The notes under the pieces are model-generated. The model saw nothing but the letters and a program-made list of their open reading frames with translations. It had not been told where the DNA came from and searched no databases. Shown here in pieces: positions 1-6,006 of a DNA stretch of 8,308 nucleotides (position 1 is its first letter; each line of letters begins with the position of its first letter). The translations under genes and the position numbers were made by a program. The DNA comes from Porticoccaceae bacterium UBA4026. GTDB taxonomy: Bacteria > Pseudomonadota > Gammaproteobacteria > Pseudomonadales > Porticoccaceae. Location: the NCBI GenBank assembly GCA_002382445.1, contig DGAQ01000055.1, positions 1,144 to 9,451 of the forward strand. The letters are read 5' to 3'.

Positions 1-99
1 AACCCCGCCAGTGCAGGACTCCGCCGTAGTAACTGTCGCCTTGCGCAATAACAGCGCCGCACCAAGCTTCTCAGATAGGGAAATAATTTCTTCATTCAT
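1..99 (-). CDS. pncC: PncC/CinA C-terminal-type nicotinamide-nucleotide amidase, 5' part only
   Basis: Only the first 33 codons are present; the gene runs off the left edge. The reading starts at the ATG at 99-97 (MNEEIISLSEKLGAALLLRK) and continues into TVTTAESCTGGV at residues 22-33. That block is the hallmark N-terminal motif of the CinA C-terminal domain, and the conserved serine within it is thought to be the nucleophile. Family members deamidate nicotinamide mononucleotide to nicotinate mononucleotide in the cytoplasm, recycling pyridine nucleotide in NAD metabolism. The short N-terminus before the motif fits a stand-alone PncC rather than a full CinA with an N-terminal MoCF domain. A GAGGA about 12 nt upstream can serve as ribosome binding site. 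The gene lies beyond the receptor terminator, so it should have its own promoter within roughly 110-190; I see only a weak TAAAAT -10 candidate at 138-143 with no good -35. In many gammaproteobacteria pncC precedes recA, which would lie to the left; that is untested here. Confidence 0.85.
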   Translation of the reverse strand, partial: MNEEIISLSEKLGAALLLRKATVTTAESCTGGV

Positions 100-192
100 A
101 ATTAAAGTTTATCCTCGCACCAACCTTTGAGGAAGCGATTTTAGGATTTTTTTGATTAATTTTTTATCCAGGCTTTCACTTCCCTGAAATCG

Positions 193-220
193 AAAAAAAA
201 CCAAGGGTTCTCGCCCTTGG
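193..220 (-). terminator. Rho-independent terminator of the TonB-dependent receptor gene
   Basis: Read on the minus strand, the sequence 26 nt past the receptor stop codon forms a perfect 7-bp stem, CCAAGGG (220-214) and CCCTTGG (207-201), with a 6-nt loop, followed at once by eight T residues (200-193). This is a classic intrinsic terminator in the right place to end the receptor transcript before pncC. The plus strand has no T-run after the stem, so it should act in one direction only. Confidence 0.9.
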
Positions 221-245
221 GTTTATCACTCACATGAACATTGCC

Positions 246-2894
246 TTAAAAGCTATAGTTTGCCTTCACATAAACTGCACGACCAAGCGGGCTATGCTGC
301 TTAGAGTCATAGCTGAAATTAGCAGCGTCAATAACCGTTGGTGGCTCCTCATCTAATAGATTTTTAGCACCGATGCTGAGCGTCAGATGATGGTCATCAA
401 ACCCTGTCTTGATGATAATGCCGTACTGAGCATCCACAGTGGTGTAAGAATCAACAGCGTCGACGCCGTTCTTGTAGCTAGTAATATAATTAACATTCAA
501 ATTGGCATTTTGATTGCCACTAGCCCATCCGAGATGCATGTTTCCCTTAGTTTCTGGTAAAGATCGAGCAAAATTACCCCGATTGAACTCACCCAAAGCG
601 TCGACTGTTCCACCCGTTGGCAGAGTGATATCGTACTTAAGCATGTGGGCAATATTTAGTCCCATCGTCCAATTGTCACTCAAGGTCAACTTTGATTCGA
701 AGTCAATTCCGCTTACATCGACGCTGGAGGAGTTGAAGTAATCAACATTAATACCGGCTAAGGTGCCAGTGTCCGTTCTCAGGATATCTGCTCCATTGAT
801 GTCAGCGAGAATCTTACCCTGCGCGTTTTCAACCGTGATCAGGTCGGTGTAATCTACCGTCCAATAATCTAGTTTAAAGTCCAAGTTATCCGTCGGTTGA
901 ACAATGATACCTACGTTAAAGTTGTCAGACTCTTCAGCTTTCAGATCGGGGGACCCTGACTGAGTAACGCGTATAAATGCGGTGCCACCTTTCGCTGTTC
1001 CATCTGCTTTGTAATCCTGTATTCCTTCCAACTGCACCAGTTGAGCGTTTATCTGCGAAAGAGAAGGCTCGCGGAACGCCGTACTTGCTGAAGCGCGCAG
1101 AGCAACATGCTCTGAAACCTGCCAGCGCACAGCAAGCTTTGGATCGACGCTACTGCCGCTGTCGAGACTTTCATAGCGAACCGCGGTAGTAATTTCTATA
1201 GCTTCACCCAGTGGGATTTTAGCTTCAGCAAACGCCGAATAACCGCTGCGAGAATGGTCTATCTCGGATACGCCGCCCAAGAAAATCAAGTCAATGGGGA
1301 TGGCTTTTCCGCTGGCGTCAAAGGTTATCTCATAGAGATCATCAGTCTCAGTTTTATAACCCTCACGCCTAAACTGAATTCCTGCAGCCATTTCAACTAC
1401 GGCACCAGAAGCCAGAGTCATCAGATCACCAGTCATTACCCCATCAACCACAGTAAGCTCCGTTGTCCGCTGAGTCTCGGTCATGTAACTCAGGTGATCA
1501 TAGAGAGCCTGGCTGTTGTTTTCAGGAACAAAGGGATCATAAAATTCATCGCCATTGGGTCCACCTTGACCAATAAAGGCACTTTTGAGTCTGGAGGCGA
1601 TGGTATCTGGCTGAAATGCCTTGTACTTATTGCTACTGTGAGTGACTGCGGTATTCCAACCCCAGTCGTTTTCAAGTGTACCGGTTAAACTAACCGAGCC
1701 TCGGAAGGTGTCATTCTCACGCGGTGCGTTAGGTGAAGGATAGCCAAACGCGAAAGGTCGCCCCAACCATGCCAAAGGAACACCGATGGGGTTACTTGGG
1801 TGAGAACCTCCGATCACGGGGAATGTTAAATCAGGATAACTGGGTGACTGGGGATTCTCGGTCACTTCATTGCTGCTGTAGCCCAGATCGGCAGCAAGTT
1901 CCACACCATTGGCAAAATCATGAGTTAAATTGGCATATAACTGAGCTCGTGTTTCCGCGGCAACAAGGTTGAATCGCGGGCCGTAGGCAAAGCCACATAA
2001 ACTATCGCCAATGGGTCGACCTTCTGAGTAACTTGCACAGTCTGCATTGGGAATGTATTGCCCTGGAGTATAAGTACCCGCGTATGGGCCAGAATCGACT
2101 GTAACACTCGGCAAACCGACCACATGCGGCAGAGCAATAAAGCTACTACCAAGAGAACTATTTGCATTGTCGACTAAATTAGGGCGGTCGGCTGCACTTA
2201 ATGCCGACCGATCGAGATAGTTACCCGCGAGAGTTACGTGAGTGGTATCATTCCCGCCACCCCATATGAAGCCCAGGGAGTTGTCGTCTTGATCACCATC
2301 GCTAACCTGTTGGCTACTGGCGCTCAGCTCAAAACCGTCAAAATCTTTGCGTAAAATTAAATTAACCACTCCAGCGATAGCGTCAGAGCCATAGGTTGAC
2401 GCGGCACCTTCTTTTAATACTTCTACCCGCTCTAAGGCGTTAATTGGAATGCTACTAGTATCTACGAAGACACTACCATCATTGGCTAAGCCGCCAGATA
2501 TAGTCTGTCGGCGACCATTGATAAGTACCAAAGTAGAGCTTAAGCCTAGGCCACGAAGATTGATATTTCCGGTTCCCTGGGTTGAGCCCTGTGTAAACGA
2601 GTCAGTTTGATTTTCGGACCCAGAACTAATCGCTAAGCTGGCTATCACATCAGAGACGGAGTTAGCCCCTATACCTTCAATAAAGCTTCTATCTAAGATT
2701 TGAACGGGCAGCGCGGCATCGCCAGGCGTTCCCTTAATATAGGAGCCTGTTACCAGAATTTCTTCGATCGTGGATACCCTATTATCCTGAGCGATTGCAG
2801 AGGGAACAGCGGCTGAAAATATACAGCTGACAATAGCTAAAGCTAGTTTTTTTCGGTTAAATTGATTTTCATATTTCGCTACTATGACTGACAT
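246..2894 (-). CDS. TonB-dependent outer-membrane receptor
   Basis: The 882-residue product is a TonB-dependent receptor that imports a scarce substrate across the outer membrane using energy from TonB-ExbB-ExbD. Residues 1-35 form a signal peptide: a basic stretch with RKK at 14-16, then a hydrophobic core, with likely cleavage at AIA|Q. A TonB-box-like segment EEILVTG follows at 44-50. The plug domain (about 60-182) carries the family motifs NINLRGLGLSSTLVLINGRR (110-129), SIPINALERVEVLKEGAAS and YGSDAIAGVVN. The remainder is the 22-strand barrel, ending in a C-terminal Phe (ANYSF), the usual signal for barrel insertion. Length is normal for the family and no N-terminal FecA-type signalling domain is present. 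AAGAGGG lies 7 nt before the ATG and supports this start. The gene appears monocistronic, with a strong promoter 240 nt upstream and a terminator just downstream. The substrate cannot be read from sequence; the plug resembles receptors often annotated as iron-complex transporters, but related marine proteins take up many organic molecules. Confidence 0.93.
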   Translation of the reverse strand: MSVIVAKYENQFNRKKLALAIVSCIFSAAVPSAIAQDNRVSTIEEILVTGSYIKGTPGDAALPVQILDRSFIEGIGANSVSDVIASLAISSGSENQTDSFTQGSTQGTGNINLRGLGLSSTLVLINGRRQTISGGLANDGSVFVDTSSIPINALERVEVLKEGAASTYGSDAIAGVVNLILRKDFDGFELSASSQQVSDGDQDDNSLGFIWGGGNDTTHVTLAGNYLDRSALSAADRPNLVDNANSSLGSSFIALPHVVGLPSVTVDSGPYAGTYTPGQYIPNADCASYSEGRPIGDSLCGFAYGPRFNLVAAETRAQLYANLTHDFANGVELAADLGYSSNEVTENPQSPSYPDLTFPVIGGSHPSNPIGVPLAWLGRPFAFGYPSPNAPRENDTFRGSVSLTGTLENDWGWNTAVTHSSNKYKAFQPDTIASRLKSAFIGQGGPNGDEFYDPFVPENNSQALYDHLSYMTETQRTTELTVVDGVMTGDLMTLASGAVVEMAAGIQFRREGYKTETDDLYEITFDASGKAIPIDLIFLGGVSEIDHSRSGYSAFAEAKIPLGEAIEITTAVRYESLDSGSSVDPKLAVRWQVSEHVALRASASTAFREPSLSQINAQLVQLEGIQDYKADGTAKGGTAFIRVTQSGSPDLKAEESDNFNVGIIVQPTDNLDFKLDYWTVDYTDLITVENAQGKILADINGADILRTDTGTLAGINVDYFNSSSVDVSGIDFESKLTLSDNWTMGLNIAHMLKYDITLPTGGTVDALGEFNRGNFARSLPETKGNMHLGWASGNQNANLNVNYITSYKNGVDAVDSYTTVDAQYGIIIKTGFDDHHLTLSIGAKNLLDEEPPTVIDAANFSYDSKQHSPLGRAVYVKANYSF

Positions 2895-3130
2895 AAATTG
2901 ACCCTCTTAGATTAACTGATCATTATTATTATGTGATTTAATATAATAATAATGCATAAATTCCATGACTAAATTTTTAGAAGAACACCCTATGCAATGA
3001 CAGGGCTCTGCTGCGCCAGCAACGCAATTATTCTGTTGCGCCTCTAGCATTAACGCTCTGACTGGCACCACAAAAACCCAGCAAAGAGGTAAATTATCGC
3101 TGGCATCCTTTGAAGTACGAGTCATTTGGT
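2895..3130 (-). other. Long 5' leader of the receptor gene, with an overlapping 72-codon open frame
   Basis: If transcription starts about 7 nt after the -10 box at 3137-3142, the receptor mRNA has a leader of roughly 235 nt. An open frame of 72 codons (ATG at 3125, TAA at 2909-2907) fills almost all of it. Its stop codon overlaps the receptor's Shine-Dalgarno AAGAGGG (2908-2902), with 12 nt between that stop and the receptor ATG. The predicted peptide has several cysteines (VAGAAEPCHCIGC) and ends in a repeat-encoded YYYIKSHNNND; I recognise no domain. Its only Shine-Dalgarno-like site, AAGG at 3136-3133, lies in the promoter spacer before the expected start point, so the frame would be read nearly leaderless. 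It may be a regulatory upstream frame or simply chance; I do not call it a gene. Confidence 0.4.
2921..2954. repeat. Perfect 12-bp inverted repeat before the receptor ribosome binding site
   Basis: The arms CATTATTATTAT (2921-2932) and ATAATAATAATG (2943-2954) are exact reverse complements around a 10-bp spacer. The repeat ends 12 bp upstream of the receptor Shine-Dalgarno. In DNA it could be an operator; in the mRNA it could form an A/U-rich hairpin next to the ribosome binding site. The adjoining minus-strand run AATAATAATGATCA matches the 19-bp Fur-box consensus at about 12 of 19 positions, which is weak in such A/T-rich sequence. The repeat itself is certain; its function is not known. 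Confidence 0.6.
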
Positions 3131-3136
3131 GGCCTT

Positions 3137-3164
3137 ATAATAACGTCGAAATAGCCACTGTCAA
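3137..3164 (-). promoter_or_regulatory. Strong sigma70-type promoter for the TonB-dependent receptor
   Basis: On the minus strand a consensus -35 hexamer TTGACA (3164-3159) is followed, after 16 bp, by TATTAT (3142-3137), which matches 5 of 6 -10 bases. An overlapping TATAAG with 19-bp spacing is a poorer alternative. Transcription would begin near 3130 and run into the receptor gene. No other gene lies between it and the receptor. Confidence 0.7.
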
Positions 3165-3188
3165 CCAATATAGTATATTTTGGTTAAC
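3160..3188. promoter_or_regulatory. Imperfect 29-bp palindrome over the -35 box: candidate operator
   Basis: The core arms AACCAA (3163-3168) and TTGGTT (3180-3185) flank an inner ATA/TAT pair (3170-3172 with 3176-3178), with outer GT/AC at 3160-3161 and 3187-3188. Eleven of 14 base pairs match around a centre at 3174. The left arm overlaps the -35 hexamer, and the centre is about 44 bp upstream of the expected start point. A repressor there would block polymerase; an activator at that distance would also be conventional. The size and symmetry suit a dimeric transcription factor, for example of the TetR, LacI or GntR type. No regulator is encoded in the window. Confidence 0.5.
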
Positions 3189-3592
3189 TGTATTATTTGA
3201 TAGGAAAGTAGTGGTCAAAGGTCAGTTTATTGTCAGTCAGTACTCAGACCATGCAGCCGCAGCGGACCGACTTAGACCGACCAGCAGGCTCTAACCGGCA
3301 AAAAGCACCCTCGCGACTAATGACATAGGTCGGCGATGTGTTGATCTACCTGTATTGGGCTAATCAGCCGTTATTCTGCGATGTTTGGCGGGCAATGGCC
3401 CTTGGGTTTTATAGCCATCTAGCATGCCTATAGATCCCTAAAGGTAAGAAACCACAACAGATGTGGATAATTTCAATCTAGGTCAAATAAGAAAAAATTA
3501 TTAATTCACTATCAAATAGATTGTTGCTAACTTTACATCCACTCGCCCCGTTGTTTCTGAGGTCTTCGGCATTTACTATGCCTCGATACCCT
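3189..3592. other. Gene-free intergenic stretch
   Basis: No frame here looks like a gene on either strand, and translations are broken by stops. Visible details are three copies of GTCAGT (3221-3226, 3232-3237, 3236-3241) and a direct repeat GACCGAC at 3265-3271 and 3275-3281, a 10-bp period close to one helical turn. It separates the DoxX gene from the receptor promoter. No convincing intrinsic terminator follows the DoxX gene; the stem GGCAT/ATGCC near 3569-3583 has no T-tract. The stretch could be decayed sequence or upstream control DNA. Confidence 0.5.
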
Positions 3593-4024
3593 TTATGGCG
3601 AACTATAAAATATCTCGTTAGAAGGACGCGTCGACGCATAAGCCCAGTAACCAAATATGAACTGAAACAATAGCCTTATATAGAGCAATATCGGTGGGAT
3701 ATCTGGGAATAAATCGGTATTCATGGCCATGTGTATATTCGCCGGGAAAACGACAACTAACAAAGCCACAAGGCCCCAACCTGCAGCAGAGCGAAAACGG
3801 GGATTGAGAACACAGACGCCGCCTAGAATCTCAAAAAAGCCACTGATATACACTGCCTCTGAATGCAGCGGCAAGTAATCAGGCATTATCGCGAGATAGA
3901 ACCCTGGATTAACAAAATGATCAACGCCCACGTTGATAAAGAATACCGACAGCCCCAACAAGAAGACTGTTTTCACCCAGCTATGTGGGAGGTTTAGCTT
4001 CCCGGTAATTTCTTTGAACTGCAT
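3593..4024 (-). CDS. DoxX-family small integral membrane protein
   Basis: This 143-residue protein is predicted to span the inner membrane four times, at about 17-36, 56-73, 80-99 and 110-130. It carries family features: GVDHFVNPGFYLAIMPDYLP (33-52), SGFFEILGGVCVLNPRFR (61-78), and AAGWGLVALLVVVFPANIHM (80-99) with the conserved FPANIHMA. Proteins of this DoxX-like group are widespread but mostly without a known reaction; some DoxX relatives act in thiosulfate or thiol redox chemistry, but no CxxC pair is visible here, so I assign no such role. The ATG lies 15 nt after the esterase stop codon, with a weak purine-rich AAGAAAGA before it, so the two genes are probably co-transcribed and perhaps translationally linked. 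The start is supported by the position of the first membrane span. Family assignment is firm; the job in this operon is unknown. Confidence 0.85.
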   Translation of the reverse strand: MQFKEITGKLNLPHSWVKTVFLLGLSVFFINVGVDHFVNPGFYLAIMPDYLPLHSEAVYISGFFEILGGVCVLNPRFRSAAGWGLVALLVVVFPANIHMAMNTDLFPDIPPILLYIRLLFQFIFGYWAYASTRPSNEIFYSSP

Positions 4025-4039
4025 AAATCATCTTTCTTA

Positions 4040-5866
4040 TTAGTTGACGCCAATAGAGCCAAATTCAGAAATTAGCCGGGCGACTATTGCTTTTTGTTCA
4101 GCGCGAAGATCGAATTTATTGCAAAACCCATCGTTCCACGCATTGTGCGCATCCACATCTGGGTCCCCTACATTGATTAGTGATTCCCAAACCATCATAC
4201 ATTTTTCCAGATCAGTCGACGATACATGCTCAGCTATACCAGTCAACAATGACTCCATGGTTGCATCCTCAACACTCATACGCAGTAAGTCGGTCTTATC
4301 TAAATGGATATAAGCAGGCCTAGCGGTCGTAAAGCGGTTCCACTCCAGAGAAATTCCTTCATCTGGAATTCCTGAGCGGGCGAAATTACTCCAGGTAGTC
4401 ATCACCGTAGTCTCCATTTGAGACCGATCGAGGCCATCGGGATAGATGTATGATGAGATCGGGCCATAGTTATACTGGCCAGTCACAAAGGCAACATCGG
4501 TTCCATGAGCGGCGCCAATAATATTAGGAAAATCAGCAAATATAGAGGTTTTTTGATGATCCCAATCAAAACGATAAGCATAAAGCTGGTCATAGCCAGC
4601 CGCTGCTAGCGCCTGCAGGGGAATATCAGCGCCCCGCAGCTTCCACGCATGAGATCGTGTGCGAATCCAAAAGTCAAAAAGATCGGGTTGCTTAACGCTA
4701 AATGCCGGTGGCAATAGCTTGGTAAAGGGATAACTTACGTCCACAAAGTAACGATGCAATCCTAACCAAAGTGCGACCTCATCCTTAGTCGCACCGGCAA
4801 TGACCGGTATATTTTTGGCATACTCTTTACTCCCCAGTGCGCTCAACAATCCGATTTCAGGAATAACAATTCCATCAATGGTTGTAAGAGGCAAGTTGTC
4901 TACGCCCTCTCCATTATAATAGAGCGCGACCAACGCTCGAGCATCGACATTCTTCAACAAATTTCTCATCTGTTTTGAGCCGCCATCTAGCTCAATATCT
5001 TTACTAAGCTGCTCAGAGATCTGCCACGCGCCTCGTTCAATCAAAGGGTTTTGACCCATCTCATTATAGGCGTCTTGCTTTGAAGAGCTGGTGGTATAAC
5101 CCGACTGCGATATCGCCTTATGAAACAACCCATTAGCCATCGGTGACGCTAACAGCGCAAGTACATTATGACCGCCAGCAGACTCTCCAAAAATTGTCAC
5201 ATTTTGGGCATCGCCTCCGAATTTAGCGATATTTTCCTGGACCCACTTCAAAGACTCTATGATATCTAGGGTGCCGAAATTAGACGTCTTATCCAAACCT
5301 TCTTGGACACTTTGAATAGCAGGATGTGTAAACCAACCCAGAGCACCCAGCCGATAGTTAGTCGTTACCACGACGACCCCTTGACTAGCGACCAATCGAG
5401 AGAAGTCATAATAGTCCTTAAGCCCGGTGGTATTGCCACCCCCATGGATCCAAAACATCACTGGGTATGACTTGCTCGCAAAGTCCGCGGGAGCTTTGAT
5501 ATCAAGATAAAGGCAGTCTTCTGAGCCAACAATACCCTCACCGCTGGCACCCGCATAGTCACTAGATTTTTGGACACAGGCGGTGTCTTCCTTCTCAGTA
5601 ATTATCTCAGACGGAGTATTTAATTCACGTGGAGCTCGCCAGCGCAGATCATCCACTGGTGGTTGAGCATAGGGAATATCAAACCAAGACACTACAGAAG
5701 AGGAAGATAGATCTGCTCCACCACTTATTATTCGTTTTCCCTGTGCAATACCTGCTGAAGTCTCTAAACGATAAGCCTCAGATTGATCGAACATGGGTTC
5801 GGTATTATCAAACCATGCGCATGCGCCCAAGAAACAAACTGTAATGACAACTAGAAACCGAGCCAT
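4040..5866 (-). CDS. Type-B carboxylesterase, predicted lipoprotein
   Basis: The 608-residue product belongs to the carboxylesterase type B / para-nitrobenzyl esterase family (alpha/beta hydrolase fold), which hydrolyses carboxylic esters. The oxyanion-hole motif is HGGG at 141-144. The nucleophile elbow GESAG gives Ser229, Glu363 in KDEVALW is the likely acid, and His454 in GAAHGTD the likely base, so the triad is complete. Cys97 and Cys118 (in SEDCLYLDI) match the family's N-terminal disulfide. Residues 1-16 form a lipoprotein signal with lipobox LGAC; Ala follows the Cys, so no inner-membrane retention Asp is seen and outer-membrane anchoring is expected. TAGGGG lies about 8 nt before the ATG and supports the start. 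A C-terminal tail after about 535 carries two further cysteines (556, 582). The gene follows the ABC gene after 140 bp and precedes the DoxX gene by 15 nt. No good promoter was found in the gap, only TATAAG at 5932-5927 without a well-spaced -35. The substrate is unknown. Confidence 0.92.
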   Translation of the reverse strand: MARFLVVITVCFLGACAWFDNTEPMFDQSEAYRLETSAGIAQGKRIISGGADLSSSSVVSWFDIPYAQPPVDDLRWRAPRELNTPSEIITEKEDTACVQKSSDYAGASGEGIVGSEDCLYLDIKAPADFASKSYPVMFWIHGGGNTTGLKDYYDFSRLVASQGVVVVTTNYRLGALGWFTHPAIQSVQEGLDKTSNFGTLDIIESLKWVQENIAKFGGDAQNVTIFGESAGGHNVLALLASPMANGLFHKAISQSGYTTSSSKQDAYNEMGQNPLIERGAWQISEQLSKDIELDGGSKQMRNLLKNVDARALVALYYNGEGVDNLPLTTIDGIVIPEIGLLSALGSKEYAKNIPVIAGATKDEVALWLGLHRYFVDVSYPFTKLLPPAFSVKQPDLFDFWIRTRSHAWKLRGADIPLQALAAAGYDQLYAYRFDWDHQKTSIFADFPNIIGAAHGTDVAFVTGQYNYGPISSYIYPDGLDRSQMETTVMTTWSNFARSGIPDEGISLEWNRFTTARPAYIHLDKTDLLRMSVEDATMESLLTGIAEHVSSTDLEKCMMVWESLINVGDPDVDAHNAWNDGFCNKFDLRAEQKAIVARLISEFGSIGVN

Positions 5867-5895
5867 AAATTTAACCCCTATATTTTTGTATTTAT

Positions 5896-5916
5896 CTGCA
5901 AGCTAGCAAGCTGCAA
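5896..5916. repeat. Short clustered direct repeats upstream of the esterase
   Basis: GCAAGCT occurs at 5898-5904 and again at 5906-5912, and CTGCAA at 5896-5901 and 5911-5916. The cluster lies 30-50 bp upstream of the esterase start, in its probable leader or promoter area. It includes the palindrome GCTAGC but does not form a convincing hairpin. It could be a regulator site; it may also be chance. Confidence 0.35.
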
Positions 5917-6006
5917 AAAAACTACTCTTATAATGACTAGTGTACGTCTCAACATGACGGCGCGATCAAAAATATAACCACTATATAGAACTTTTATAGA
6001 CCTATC

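Noticed and set aside
1254..1688. Plus-strand open frame of 144 codons
   Set aside because: It lies antisense within the well-supported receptor gene, has no recognisable domain and no ribosome binding site; it is a shadow frame. The other plus-strand frames within the receptor, esterase, ABC and HD genes are rejected for the same reason.
3390..3410. GGGC-AATG-GCCC hairpin followed by a T-run on the plus strand
   Set aside because: The stem is only 4 bp, the T-run is short and displaced, and no plus-strand gene lies upstream to be terminated.
2990..3420. Cobalamin or other known riboswitch in the receptor upstream region
   Set aside because: I looked for a B12-box-like conserved segment and other recognisable riboswitch cores and found none; a covariance-model scan would be decisive.
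3241..3420. Decayed transposase or pseudogene on the minus strand
   Set aside because: Translations in the three minus frames contain stops and no motif I can name, so a pseudogene call is not supported.
5914..5950. T-run with ACTA/TAGT stem on the minus strand as terminator of the ABC gene
   Set aside because: The stem has only four A/T-rich pairs with a long loop; it would not be a stable terminator hairpin.
5981..5999. CTATA/TATAG stem just after the ABC stop codon as a terminator
   Set aside because: Five A/T-rich pairs with a broken T-tract are too weak to support a call.
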